Made by a program: the position numbers and the translations under genes. This document shows, one piece after another, positions 27,025-36,245 of a stretch of 64,000 nt of DNA. A model generated the notes under the pieces. The model ran no database searches, had not been told where the DNA came from, and saw nothing but the letters and a program-made list of their open reading frames with translations. This DNA is from JAADEM01 sp965371855 (GTDB taxonomy: Bacteria > Bacteroidota > Bacteroidia > Bacteroidales > Marinilabiliaceae). Positions within the stretch are counted from its first letter, which is position 1; every line of letters begins with the position of its first letter. Location of the stretch: assembly GCA_965371855.1 (NCBI GenBank), contig CBDUZZ010000013.1, forward strand, positions 7,479-71,478, given 5' to 3'.

Positions 27025-27061
27025 TAAACTTTTAAAAACAGAGGGATAAAAACTGTAATCG

Positions 27062-30000
27062 ATGAGTGCGAAATTTACTGTATATAAAGGATTGGATTTA
27101 GCTCAGGTTAATAAAGACATTTTAAAAACCTGGGATGAAAATCATGTATTTGAGAAAAGTATTTCGACAAGAGAAGGCAAACCCACATTTGTGTTCTATG
27201 AGGGTCCTCCTTCAGCAAATGGAAAGCCGGGAATACACCATGTTATGGCTCGTACCATTAAAGATGTTTTTTGCAGATTTAAAACTCAGAATGGATTCAT
27301 GGTTGAGAGAAAAGCCGGGTGGGATACTCATGGTCTTCCTGTTGAGCTTGGGGTGGAAAAATCCCTTGGAATTACTAAAGAAGATATCGGTAAAAAGATT
27401 TCTGTAGCTGAATATAACGAAGCTTGCAGGAAGGATGTAATGAAATATACAGATTTGTGGGAAGAGCTTACTCACAAAATGGGATATTGGGTTGATATGA
27501 ACGACCCTTATATAACTTATGATAATCGTTATATCGAAACTTTGTGGTGGCTGTTAAAGCAGCTTTATCAAAAAGGACTTATATATAAGGGCTACACAAT
27601 TCAGCCATATTCACCTGCGGCAGGAACAGGACTAAGTACACATGAATTGAATCAACCCGGGTGTTATCGTGACGTAAAGGACACAACTTGTACAGCTCAG
27701 TTTAAAGTTATGCGTGATGATAATTCGGAAAAGCTTTTTAATGGTGTCGATACGGATTTGTTCTTTTTAGCCTGGACTACAACGCCATGGACATTACCAT
27801 CCAATACTGCTTTAGCAGTTGGTGCCAAAATAAGATATGTTAAGGTTAAAACATTTAATCCTTATACAGGTAACTCAGTGACCTTAATACTTGCAAAAGA
27901 TCTGTTGCATCAGTATTTTAAACCTGAAAATGCGGATTTGCCGTTTGGAGAATATAAACAGGGTGATAAAAAAATACCGTTTACAGTTCTTTATGAATAT
28001 GTAGGAAAAGAGTTAGAAGGTGTTAGATATGAACAGTTGATTCCATGGATTAAACCTATGGGAGATGCTTTTAGGATTATACTTGCTGATTATGTTACAA
28101 CTGAGGATGGTACAGGGATGGTTCATATTGCACCTACTTTTGGAGCTGATGATGACAGGGTTGCCAAAGTCTCTGGTATTGCTCCATTGGTATTGATCGA
28201 TAAGGAGGGGAATAGACAACCGATGGTTGACCGTACGGGTAAGTTTTTCACTATTGATGATCTGGATGTTGAGTTTGTTGAGAAGTATGTAAATTTTGAG
28301 GCATATAAAGAGTATGCCGGAAGGTATGTTAAGAATTCGTATGATGAGTTAATATCGGAAGATGCACCAACCATTGATGTGGATATAGCTGTTATGCTGA
28401 AAAAAGGAAATAAAGCATTTAAAGTAGAAAAGCATGTTCACAGTTATCCACATTGCTGGAGGACGGATAAACCAGTGTTATATTATCCTTTAGACAGTTG
28501 GTTCATTAAAACAACTGCGGTTCGTGACCGAATGATGGAGTTAAATGATACTATCAGATGGAAACCGGCTTCTACGGGAACCGGAAGGTTTGGTAAGTGG
28601 CTTGAGAATCTTGTTGACTGGAATCTGAGTCGTTCTCGCTACTGGGGTACACCACTGCCAATCTGGAGAACTGAAGACGGGGAGTATGAAAAATGTATTG
28701 GTTCTGTTGAAGAACTAATTACAGAAATTGACAAAGCAGTAGAGGCTGGTTTGATGGAGAAAAATCCGTTTGAAGGATTTGAAGCAGGTGTTTTTTCAAA
28801 AGAAAATTACGATAAGGTAGATTTGCATCGCCCTTATGTTGATGATGTTATTTTGGTTGCAGATAACGGGAAACCGATGTATCGTGAACCGGATCTGATT
28901 GATGTATGGTTCGATTCAGGGGCTATGCCTTATGCGCAAAATCATTATCCGTTTGAGATGCCCCCTTTAACTCCCCCTAAGGGGGAGGATAAGTGTTCTC
29001 CTAAATATCAGACTGCACGAGCATCAATGTATGCTGAATTGAAACAGTTAGCAGAGGAAAAAAGGAAAAATCAGACAGAAGCTGAGAGTGTATTATGGGA
29101 AGTAATAAGAGGAAAACAGCTTGATGGTTATAAATTCCGGCGTCAGCATGTTATTGATGATTTTATTGTTGATTTCGTTTGTTTGTCGAAGAAACTTATT
29201 GTAGAAATTGACGGGGGATACCATAATAAACCCGAAATTGCAGAGGCCGATAAGTTAAGGACAGAAATTTTAGAAAGTCTCGGTTATAAAGTTATTAAAT
29301 TTACGAATGAACAGGTCATAGGTGATATTGAAGGTATTGTAAAGGAAATGATATCAACGCTTCAAAGTCTTCCCCCATTAGGGGGGAGTGAGGGGGGCTT
29401 ACCTCCATTCTTTCCTGCCGATTTTATTGCCGAAGGTGTTGATCAGACCAGAGGGTGGTTCTTTACGCTTCATGCAATTGCTGCAATGCTTTTCGATTCA
29501 GTTGCATTCAAGAATATCATTTCTAATGGATTGGTGTTGGATAAAAACGGTAACAAGATGTCGAAACGTCTTGGTAATGCTGTTGATCCGTTTGAGGTAA
29601 TCGATAAATACGGTTCCGATCCTCTCAGGTGGTATATGATAACTAATGCTCAACCCTGGGATAACATTAAATTTGATATTGCCGGTATTGATGAAGTGAA
29701 ACGTAAGTTCTTTGGAACACTCTACAATACATATTCTTTCTTTGCACTCTATGCGAATATTGATGGTTTTACCGGTAAAGAGGATGTTGTTCCTGTGGAA
29801 GAGAGAGCCGAGATTGACAAATGGATAATGTCGTTGCTGAACAGTCTGATTAAGGATGTAAAAGAGAGTTATGACAATTATGAGCCGACAAAAGCCGGGC
29901 GTGCAATTCAGGATTTTGTAATGGAGAATCTGAGTAATTGGTATGTTCGTCTAAACAGAAAACGTTTTTGGGGAGGTGAGTTTGACCGAGATAAACTTGC

Positions 30001-30928
30001 AGCATATCAAACATTGTATAGTTGTATAGAAACTGTTACTATGTTGGCTGCTCCTATTGCACCTTTCTACTCTGATCAGCTATTTAAAGATTTGAATAAA
30101 GTATCAGGGCGTTATAATGAAGAATCAGTTCATCTGTCTCATTTCCCTGAATTCAATGAAACTTTAATTGATAAGGAGTTAGAGCAGCGTATGGAGTATG
30201 CTCAGGTTATCTCTTCATTAGTGCTTGCTTTGCGTCGTAAAGTTAATATTAAAGTACGTCAACCATTAAATAGAATTATGATTCCTGTTCTTGACGAAGG
30301 ATTTGAAGAACAGATTGAAGCTGTTAAGAGTCTTTTCCTGTCGGAGGTAAATGTTAAAGAGTTAGAGTTTCTGAAAGACACTAGTGGTGTTTTGGTTAAA
30401 AAAATCAAACCAAACTTCAAAGCACTGGGTCCTAAGTATGGAAAAATGATGAAGGTGATATCTGCTGCAATAAGCAAAATGGAACAGGAGGATATAGCTC
30501 TTTTTGAAAAAGATAAGAATTATACTATTGATGTCAATGGCGAAAAGATTACCTTATTATTGGACGATGTTGAAATATTATCAGAAGATATCCCGGGCTG
30601 GTTAGTTGCAAGCGAAGGTCGCTTAACGGTTGCTTTGGATATTAATATTACTGATGAACTGAGAGAGGAAGGAATTGCCCGGGAGTTTATTAATCGCATC
30701 CAGAATCATAGAAAAGAATCGGGATTGGATGTTACTGATAAAATAATTTTAACTATTCAAAAACATGATGCAATAAATTCAGCAATTAATAAGTTTAATG
30801 ATTATATTGCAACTCAAACTCTGGCAGAAAAAGTATTATTGGTAGAAAAGTGTAACGAATCCGGTGCTAAATCCGTAGAGATTGAAGATGGAATTTTAAC
30901 TTACATGAATATTAAATGTGTAAAGTAG
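27062..30928 (+). CDS. ileS: isoleucyl-tRNA synthetase carrying an in-frame DUF559 nuclease insertion
   Basis: 1288 residues, about 140 more than usual for Bacteroidota. Synthetase parts: HIGH-like motif in ANGKPGIHHVMART (about 50-66), editing domain (about 190-450), LVDWNLSRSRYWGTPLPIWR, DVWFDSGAMPYAQNHYPFE (ending at 632), then after the insertion FFPADFIAEGVDQTRGWFF (from 783) and the KMSKR motif (832-836), anticodon-binding domain and C-terminal region. It charges tRNA-Ile. Residues 633-782 are foreign: a Pro/Gly-rich border, a DUF559 nuclease domain and a second Pro/Gly border. The frame stays open, so the protein is presumably made as one chain; the insertion replaces a surface loop of about 10 residues between catalytic elements. 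First gene of ileS - DksA-like - lspA. Confidence 0.95.
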   Translation: MSAKFTVYKGLDLAQVNKDILKTWDENHVFEKSISTREGKPTFVFYEGPPSANGKPGIHHVMARTIKDVFCRFKTQNGFMVERKAGWDTHGLPVELGVEKSLGITKEDIGKKISVAEYNEACRKDVMKYTDLWEELTHKMGYWVDMNDPYITYDNRYIETLWWLLKQLYQKGLIYKGYTIQPYSPAAGTGLSTHELNQPGCYRDVKDTTCTAQFKVMRDDNSEKLFNGVDTDLFFLAWTTTPWTLPSNTALAVGAKIRYVKVKTFNPYTGNSVTLILAKDLLHQYFKPENADLPFGEYKQGDKKIPFTVLYEYVGKELEGVRYEQLIPWIKPMGDAFRIILADYVTTEDGTGMVHIAPTFGADDDRVAKVSGIAPLVLIDKEGNRQPMVDRTGKFFTIDDLDVEFVEKYVNFEAYKEYAGRYVKNSYDELISEDAPTIDVDIAVMLKKGNKAFKVEKHVHSYPHCWRTDKPVLYYPLDSWFIKTTAVRDRMMELNDTIRWKPASTGTGRFGKWLENLVDWNLSRSRYWGTPLPIWRTEDGEYEKCIGSVEELITEIDKAVEAGLMEKNPFEGFEAGVFSKENYDKVDLHRPYVDDVILVADNGKPMYREPDLIDVWFDSGAMPYAQNHYPFEMPPLTPPKGEDKCSPKYQTARASMYAELKQLAEEKRKNQTEAESVLWEVIRGKQLDGYKFRRQHVIDDFIVDFVCLSKKLIVEIDGGYHNKPEIAEADKLRTEILESLGYKVIKFTNEQVIGDIEGIVKEMISTLQSLPPLGGSEGGLPPFFPADFIAEGVDQTRGWFFTLHAIAAMLFDSVAFKNIISNGLVLDKNGNKMSKRLGNAVDPFEVIDKYGSDPLRWYMITNAQPWDNIKFDIAGIDEVKRKFFGTLYNTYSFFALYANIDGFTGKEDVVPVEERAEIDKWIMSLLNSLIKDVKESYDNYEPTKAGRAIQDFVMENLSNWYVRLNRKRFWGGEFDRDKLAAYQTLYSCIETVTMLAAPIAPFYSDQLFKDLNKVSGRYNEESVHLSHFPEFNETLIDKELEQRMEYAQVISSLVLALRRKVNIKVRQPLNRIMIPVLDEGFEEQIEAVKSLFLSEVNVKELEFLKDTSGVLVKKIKPNFKALGPKYGKMMKVISAAISKMEQEDIALFEKDKNYTIDVNGEKITLLLDDVEILSEDIPGWLVASEGRLTVALDINITDELREEGIAREFINRIQNHRKESGLDVTDKIILTIQKHDAINSAINKFNDYIATQTLAEKVLLVEKCNESGAKSVEIEDGILTYMNIKCVK
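28958..29407 (+). mobile_element. DUF559 nuclease cassette inserted in ileS
   Basis: About 450 bp (a multiple of three) bounded by imperfect inverted repeats: left GCCCCCTTTAACTCCCCC (28960-28977) and right GGGGGGAGTGAGGGGGGC (29381-29398), each next to an inner palindrome (CCCCCTAAGGGGG at 28973-28985 and CCCCCATTAGGGGGG at 29372-29386). The interior encodes ~120 residues of a DUF559 domain: TEAESVLWEVIRGKQLDGYK, FRRQHVIDDFIVDFVC with D704, and LIVEIDGGYH with E715 and D717, then LESLGYKVIKFTNEQV. These are the PD-(D/E)XK residues of the Vsr-like family and look intact. No intein splice motifs are present. No clear target duplication was seen. Confidence 0.85.
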
Positions 30929-30964
30929 ACATAAATTGATTTTGTTTAAGAAAAAGATATTATC

Positions 30965-31342
30965 ATGGAAGAAAAAAAAAGATATTTTGACGAAGAGCTT
31001 CAGGAGTTTAAAGAGATAATTCTTAAGAAACTAGAAACAGCCAAAGAGGATTATGAATTGTTGCGTCATGTCATTACTCACCAAGACGGTAATGACACAC
31101 AGGATACCTCTCCTACATTTAAAGTATTAGAAGAGGGTGCTGCTGTGCTTTCTAAAGAAGAAGCTGGAAAATTAGCACAAAGGCAACAGAAGTTTATTCA
31201 GCATTTGCAAGCTGCTCTTGTGAGAATTGAAAATAAAACTTATGGTATTTGTCGCGAAACAGGCAACCTAATACCTAAAGAGCGACTTAGAGTTGTGCCA
31301 CATGCCACATTATGTGTTGAGGCAAAAGAAAAGCAGAAATAA
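30965..31342 (+). CDS. TraR/DksA family protein with reduced zinc finger
   Basis: 125 residues: an N-terminal coiled-coil (about 1-85) and a C-terminal zinc-finger-like part, YGICRETGNLIPKERLRVVP followed by HATLCVEA. In DksA the finger has CxxC...CxxC; here only one Cys of each pair remains (GIC-RET and LC-VEA), so zinc binding is probably lost or altered, as in many Bacteroidota members. DksA-type proteins enter the secondary channel of RNA polymerase. It sits between ileS and lspA, a conserved order. Confidence 0.85.
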   Translation: MEEKKRYFDEELQEFKEIILKKLETAKEDYELLRHVITHQDGNDTQDTSPTFKVLEEGAAVLSKEEAGKLAQRQQKFIQHLQAALVRIENKTYGICRETGNLIPKERLRVVPHATLCVEAKEKQK

Positions 31343-31429
31343 CAGTTAAATGTATTATTCATTATGCAAAGGTGGCTTCTCTGTGATTATTCATAGGTAG
31401 TCACCTGTTGTGTGTTTGTAAAAAAGAAA

Positions 31430-32038
31430 ATGATGACTCCCCTGAAAAAATCTCTTATACTCATTTTTATTGTTCTTCTGATAGATCAAATCGTTAAATT
31501 CTGGATAAAAACACACATGATGCTCGGTGGAGAGATTCATGTATTTGGTGATTGGTTTATCATTCATTTTGTTGAAAATAACGGAATGGCATTCGGAATG
31601 GAACTGTCATGGAAGTTTGGGAAGATATTTTTAAGTGTTTTTCGTATTGTGGCTGTCGTTCTTATAGGATGGTATTTGGTAAAGTTATCCAAAAATGGTG
31701 CTCATCAATGGTTACTTTACAGTGTTGCACTGGTCTTTGTTGGGGCTGTAGGGAATATTATCGACAGTGTGTTTTATGGAGTTATATTCAGCGATAGTTA
31801 CAGCCAGATAGCAACGCTGTTTCCTCCAGAAGGCGGTTACTCCTCTTTTTTACACGGTAAAGTTGTTGATATGCTCTATTTTCCACTGATAAAGGGCACT
31901 TATCCTGCATGGATCCCATTTAAGGGTGGAGAATCATTTATATTTTTCAGACCGGTTTTTAATATTGCTGATTCAGCTATTACAATAGGAATTTCAATTA
32001 TTTTGATTTTTCAAAAACGTTTTTTTAAAGAGAAATAA
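31430..32038 (+). CDS. lspA: lipoprotein signal peptidase (signal peptidase II)
   Basis: 202 residues from the ATG at 31430 (an in-frame GTG at 31412 would add six). Four membrane helices, the NGMAF motif (ENNGMAFGMEL), and the catalytic aspartates in GNIIDSVFYG and FNIADSAITIG. It cleaves prolipoprotein signals after diacylglyceryl transfer. A periplasmic insert (about 125-165, with FPPEGGYSSFLHGKVVDMLY) is typical of Bacteroidota LspA. The gap to the glycan locus (32039-32300) holds only A/T-rich sequence with a possible -7 box TAATTTTG near 32060. Confidence 0.92.
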   Translation: MMTPLKKSLILIFIVLLIDQIVKFWIKTHMMLGGEIHVFGDWFIIHFVENNGMAFGMELSWKFGKIFLSVFRIVAVVLIGWYLVKLSKNGAHQWLLYSVALVFVGAVGNIIDSVFYGVIFSDSYSQIATLFPPEGGYSSFLHGKVVDMLYFPLIKGTYPAWIPFKGGESFIFFRPVFNIADSAITIGISIILIFQKRFFKEK

Positions 32039-32300
32039 TAAGTATTATTACTGTTTAATTTTAATTTTGCTGGAATTAGGTTTTAATATTCGATATGTTT
32101 TTTAAAGACTGTAGAATTTGTATTTTTATAACTGATTTCATAATTATTATAATTCTCATTTATTAATGAGATGAAAACAAGGCAGATTTTGGATAAGAAA
32201 TCTGTATAAGGGTATACTTCTCTGATTCTAAATTAAGTTAATTGTGAGTCAGGAAGCGAAAGCGTATCATAAAGTGAAGTAAATTATTAAAAGATAGAAA

Positions 32301-34706
32301 ATGCGTTCATTATTTATTGGGGTTTTATTTTTTTTATTTGGTGCTGTAACTCAGTTGTATGCTCAGCAATCTAATGTCGATCCACTTTCTGTAGATGTAA
32401 ACAGTTTGTCGGATCAGCAGATAATGAAAATTATAAAAGAGATTCAGAAAAGAGGATTAACTGAGAATGAGGCAATTGCTTTAGCTCAGGCGCGAGGGCT
32501 TTCTCAACAACAAATCAGCGCTTTGAAACAGAGGATGGCTGAAATAAAAATAAGCGGAGGAGTTTCCGGTGAAGTGGGACCAGGATATGTGGGGATAGAA
32601 GGAGAAGAACTTATGTCAATGAAAGCTGAGATTGATTCCGCTGCTGTAGATGAACGTATTTTTGGTTTTTCATTTTTTAATAATAAATATCTCACATTTG
32701 AGCCAAATGTTAATATACCTGTTTCCTCATCTTATGTATTAGGAGGAGGTGACGAAATATTAATAGATGTTTGGGGTGCATCACAGCAAAGTTATCAATT
32801 GCCCGTAGATAAGAATGGAAATATAAATATATCAGGCATCGGCCCGATTCATGTTGGAGGATTGACTAAAAAGGATGTTTCCGGAATTTTGCGTAAAAAA
32901 CTTACTCTTATCTATAGTGATCTGTCAAATGAAAAACCACGAACATTTGCTTCAGTGAATGTAGGAGTTGTTAAAGCTATAAAAGTAAATGTTATTGGAG
33001 AGGTGTTTGCTCCGGGTACTTATACATTACCGGGTACTGCCACGGCATTTAATGCTCTGTATCTTTCAGGAGGCCCTAATCGAAACGGTTCTTTCCGGAA
33101 TATAAAGGTTATTCGTGACGGTAAGGTTGTTACAACTTTGGATGTTTATGATTTTCTTATAAATGGTAACAGTAAGGTTAATGTTCCATTGCGTGATGCA
33201 GATGTGTTAATGGTTTCTACTTATGAAAAAAGGGTAAAGGTTGGAGGCGAATTTAAACGTACCGGCCTGTTTGAAGCAAAAGATGAAGAGAAAATCTCTG
33301 ATGTTATTAAATATGCAGGAGGATTCAAAGAAGAGGCTTATACAGGTAGAATAGAATTATATAGAACTACTGCCCGTGAAAGACAAATAAGAGATATGAT
33401 AGCAAATATGTATGACTCTTTTATTGTTCACAATGGTGACAGTATTTTTGCCGGTAGAATACTTGAACGTTTTGAGAATAAAGTTGCAATAGAAGGAGCT
33501 GTTTATCGCCCGGGAAACTATGAGTTGACAGAAGGCTTGACTTTAAAGCAATTAATTGATAAAGCTGATGGTGTTAGGGAGGATGTGTTTTTGAACCGTG
33601 GATTAATAACCCGCTTGAAAAATGATCTTACATTACAAAACATTGCATTTGATGTTGGTATGGTGCTACGAGGTGAAAAAGATTTTGAACTGAATCGTGA
33701 AGATATTGTAACTGTTTCATCAATAAGCGATTTACGTGAAATACAGACTGTTAAAATATATGGTGCGGTTCAGTTTCCTCATGAAATGGATTTTCAGGAA
33801 GATATGACATTGTCAGACCTTATCTTTAAAGCCGGTGGATTTACGGAGTTCGCATCTGAGGCATATATTGAGATTGCAAGACGATTGAGTTATGATGAGA
33901 TAAAAAATGTTGGTGATAAAATAGCACATGTATATCAATTTACTGTTACGCGTGATTTGAAACTGAAAGGGGAAGACGCTTCGTTTAAGTTGAATCCGTT
34001 TGATGAGGTTTTTGTACGTAGAGCTCCCGGGTTTAGACAGAATGCTGTTGTGAACATTTTTGGTGAGGTAAAGTATGCAGGTTCATACAGTTTGGTCTCC
34101 AGAAGAGAACGTATCTCAGATGTTATAATACGGGTAGGAGGATTATCTCCTAATGCATATCCGGAGGGAGCAATGCTTACAAGAAAAGTTCAGCAATCTC
34201 AAAAGGTTATGCGATTAAGGGAAGAGCTGATGGAAAAAGATACTTCATTGCATTTTTCCGATATGGGATTTGATGTGGTTGCGATTGATTTGGCAGAAAT
34301 TATGGCGCATCCCGGAAGTAAAGATGATATATTTATGAAAGCAGGAGATGAATTGACAATCCCAGGCGAACAACAAACAGTTAAAATAGGCGGAGAGGTG
34401 TTAAACCCTATTTCTGCAACTTATGTTTCCGGGCAAAATTTGAAGTTTTATATTGATCAAAGTGGTGGTTTTGGGCTTAATGCAAAAAAACATAAGACTT
34501 ATGTCATTTATCCTAATGGAGCAGCTGCTGCAACAAAAAAAGTTTTTCTAATAAATAATTATCCTAAAATAGTTCCCGGAGCCGAAATTGTTGTTCCTCA
34601 AAAGCCTATTCGTGAACCTTTGGGTGCTGCTGGTTGGTTTGCTATAGCAGGTGCAATGGCATCACTGTCATTAACTGTAGTAACTATTATTAATACAGCG
34701 AAATAG
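32301..34706 (+). CDS. Wza-like polysaccharide export protein with SLBB domains
   Basis: 801 residues. Signal peptide (1-21, ending YAQ), a Poly_export domain (about 140-240, YVLGGGDEILIDVWGASQQ) and at least four SLBB-like beta-grasp repeats (for example VNVIGEVFAPGTYTLPG, VAIEGAVYRPGNYELTEG, VKIYGAVQFPHEMDF, VNIFGEVKYAGSYSL, VKIGGEVLNPISATYVS). C-terminal membrane helix (about 770-790). This forms the outer membrane exit for surface polysaccharide; it is longer than Wza, as is common in Bacteroidota. First gene of the glycan locus, followed by the Wzz-like protein. Confidence 0.92.
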   Translation: MRSLFIGVLFFLFGAVTQLYAQQSNVDPLSVDVNSLSDQQIMKIIKEIQKRGLTENEAIALAQARGLSQQQISALKQRMAEIKISGGVSGEVGPGYVGIEGEELMSMKAEIDSAAVDERIFGFSFFNNKYLTFEPNVNIPVSSSYVLGGGDEILIDVWGASQQSYQLPVDKNGNINISGIGPIHVGGLTKKDVSGILRKKLTLIYSDLSNEKPRTFASVNVGVVKAIKVNVIGEVFAPGTYTLPGTATAFNALYLSGGPNRNGSFRNIKVIRDGKVVTTLDVYDFLINGNSKVNVPLRDADVLMVSTYEKRVKVGGEFKRTGLFEAKDEEKISDVIKYAGGFKEEAYTGRIELYRTTARERQIRDMIANMYDSFIVHNGDSIFAGRILERFENKVAIEGAVYRPGNYELTEGLTLKQLIDKADGVREDVFLNRGLITRLKNDLTLQNIAFDVGMVLRGEKDFELNREDIVTVSSISDLREIQTVKIYGAVQFPHEMDFQEDMTLSDLIFKAGGFTEFASEAYIEIARRLSYDEIKNVGDKIAHVYQFTVTRDLKLKGEDASFKLNPFDEVFVRRAPGFRQNAVVNIFGEVKYAGSYSLVSRRERISDVIIRVGGLSPNAYPEGAMLTRKVQQSQKVMRLREELMEKDTSLHFSDMGFDVVAIDLAEIMAHPGSKDDIFMKAGDELTIPGEQQTVKIGGEVLNPISATYVSGQNLKFYIDQSGGFGLNAKKHKTYVIYPNGAAAATKKVFLINNYPKIVPGAEIVVPQKPIREPLGAAGWFAIAGAMASLSLTVVTIINTAK

Positions 34707-34711
34707 AAAGA

Positions 34712-34877
34712 AAGCCCCCTCCCGGCCGCGGCGTGGGAGGAGAAAGAAGGAGTATTATTGAAAGTGGCATTCTTAATTGTTTTTTTACAGTAAATAGATT
34801 TGATATGAATTCAAATAACAATTTAAATACCAAAGCTTCTAATTTCTCCCCCTTAGGGGGAGAAAAAGAGGGGGCTT
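34712..34877. repeat. small inverted-repeat element spanning the wzz start
   Basis: Perfect 10-bp terminal inverted repeats AAGCCCCCTC (34712-34721) and GAGGGGGCTT (34868-34877) enclose 146 bp. Inside the right end lies the palindrome TCTCCCCCTTAGGGGGAGA (34845-34863); the left end has its own hairpin CCTCCC...GGGAGG (34719-34741). The ends resemble those of the DUF559 cassette in ileS. The element contains the wzz start codon, and its right end is translated as SPLGGEKEGA. Confidence 0.7.
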
Positions 34878-35980
34878 CCTCAATCATCAAAGACGATGAA
34901 ATAGACCTCATTGCCCTAATTAAAACCATTTGGAATGGCAGAAAAACCATCTATTACTCTGTAGGTATAGCTGTTATTATCGGTTTAATTATTGCTTTTA
35001 CAAGCACCGTAAAATATACGGCCTCGGCTACACTTCTACCATCGGCTGAGAAGAAAGGCGGGAACCTAGGTAATCTAAGTGCTTTAGCCGGAATGGCAGG
35101 TATTAATCTGGGGAGTATGATGGGTGATGCATCTGGTATTCCGGCAGAAATCTACCCACAAGTAGTGAACAGTTACCCTTTTCTTAATGAGTTGGTTCAT
35201 CAAAAATTCAATTTTGAGGAATTTGAACAGCCCATTTCTATCTACGACTATGTGGTAGCAGATACCATTGAGTCGGTTGGAACCAAGATTGTCAAATATA
35301 CTATCAAATTACCATGGACTTTGAAAGATGCCCTTTTATCGGATAACGAAGATGTTGAAATAGAAGATTTGCCGGATTATGGGGTGCTCAACCTGAGTGA
35401 GGAAGAGTTGAACGCGATTGGATCTGTTCAGGATTTGATTCAAATTGAAGTCGATAAAAAAACCGGATTAGTTTCTGTTTCCGTTGAGGCTAAGGAACCA
35501 ATAGTAACTGCGCAATACGTGCAAAAAGCGGTTGATCTCCTTCAGGAATACGTGATAGCGTATAAAACCAAACAGGTACGTGAAAATCTGGAATTTGTAC
35601 AACAACGCTATGAGGAGAAGAAGAGAGAATATGAAGCAACCCAAAAGGCCTTTTTCGAGTACAAAGACCGGCATCGGAACATGATCTCTGAACGAATTGA
35701 TCCGGAGTACCAGCGAATGAGTGATGCCTATGACATGGCATCAACTGTGTATAAAGGATTGGCACAGCAACTTGAACAGGCTAAAATAACAGTAAAGGAA
35801 GAGACTCCTGTTTTTACCGTTTTGGAACCGGCAAAAGTACCTTTTGAAAAATCAGCTCCTAAAAAGAAGATTATCTTGGTGGTGAGTGTGTTTTTAGGGG
35901 GATTTTTAGGATTAGGGGTGATCTTTGGAAGATTGATTTGGGCAAAGATGAGAGATGGGTGGGAAGCCCCCTCACGATAG
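34805..35980 (+). CDS. Wzz/GumC-like chain length determinant protein
   Basis: 391 residues from the ATG at 34805 (a GTG at 34733 would add 24 residues encoded by a repeat). Wzz domain with membrane helix 1 (about 45-65, IYYSVGIAVIIGLIIAF), a periplasmic helical region with long coiled coil (about 225-330), and helix 2 near the C-terminus (ILVVSVFLGGFLGLGVIF). No kinase domain. It sets glycan chain length in the inner membrane. Residues about 13-24 (NFSPLGGEKEGA) and the last residues (WEAPSR) are encoded by the C/G-run repeats, so both termini seem to have been reshaped by repeat insertion. Confidence 0.87.
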   Translation: MNSNNNLNTKASNFSPLGGEKEGASSIIKDDEIDLIALIKTIWNGRKTIYYSVGIAVIIGLIIAFTSTVKYTASATLLPSAEKKGGNLGNLSALAGMAGINLGSMMGDASGIPAEIYPQVVNSYPFLNELVHQKFNFEEFEQPISIYDYVVADTIESVGTKIVKYTIKLPWTLKDALLSDNEDVEIEDLPDYGVLNLSEEELNAIGSVQDLIQIEVDKKTGLVSVSVEAKEPIVTAQYVQKAVDLLQEYVIAYKTKQVRENLEFVQQRYEEKKREYEATQKAFFEYKDRHRNMISERIDPEYQRMSDAYDMASTVYKGLAQQLEQAKITVKEETPVFTVLEPAKVPFEKSAPKKKIILVVSVFLGGFLGLGVIFGRLIWAKMRDGWEAPSR

Positions 35981-36171
35981 CTTATACCATTTACTTAAAG
36001 GATTTTTTTGAATGTAGAACACCGATTAACGATTTTAGAAATATCCTGTATTTTGGGACTTAACTTCATAATTCGATATTCGGTAATCAATAACTTGTCG
36101 ACTACTGGCGGATTCATTATTCAATTTTTCTTAGGTTAATAGCATTACTCTCACCACGATAGCTATCGTGG
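35964..36171. repeat. repeats after wzz: AAGCCCCCTC copy and an 18-bp palindrome
   Basis: The 10-mer AAGCCCCCTC, identical to the terminal repeat upstream, recurs at 35964-35973 across the wzz stop region and runs into CACGATAGCT (35973-35982). The same word returns in the perfect palindrome CCACGATAGCTATCGTGG (36154-36171), followed by GCTTCC, the complement of GGAAGC at 35962. The two could be the ends of a ~215-bp non-coding element. A short CACGAAT/CACGAATT repetition follows at 36201-36226. Confidence 0.55.
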
Positions 36172-36245
36172 CTTCCACAAAGGAGAGAGATCAGGAAACC
36201 ACGAATGACACTAATTAACACGAATTGTTTTTTAACAGATAATTA

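Noticed and set aside
28958..29407. Intein in ileS
   Set aside because: No Cys/Ser at the left border, no His-Asn plus nucleophile at the right border and no Hint-domain motifs; the domain is a DUF559 nuclease with Pro/Gly borders.
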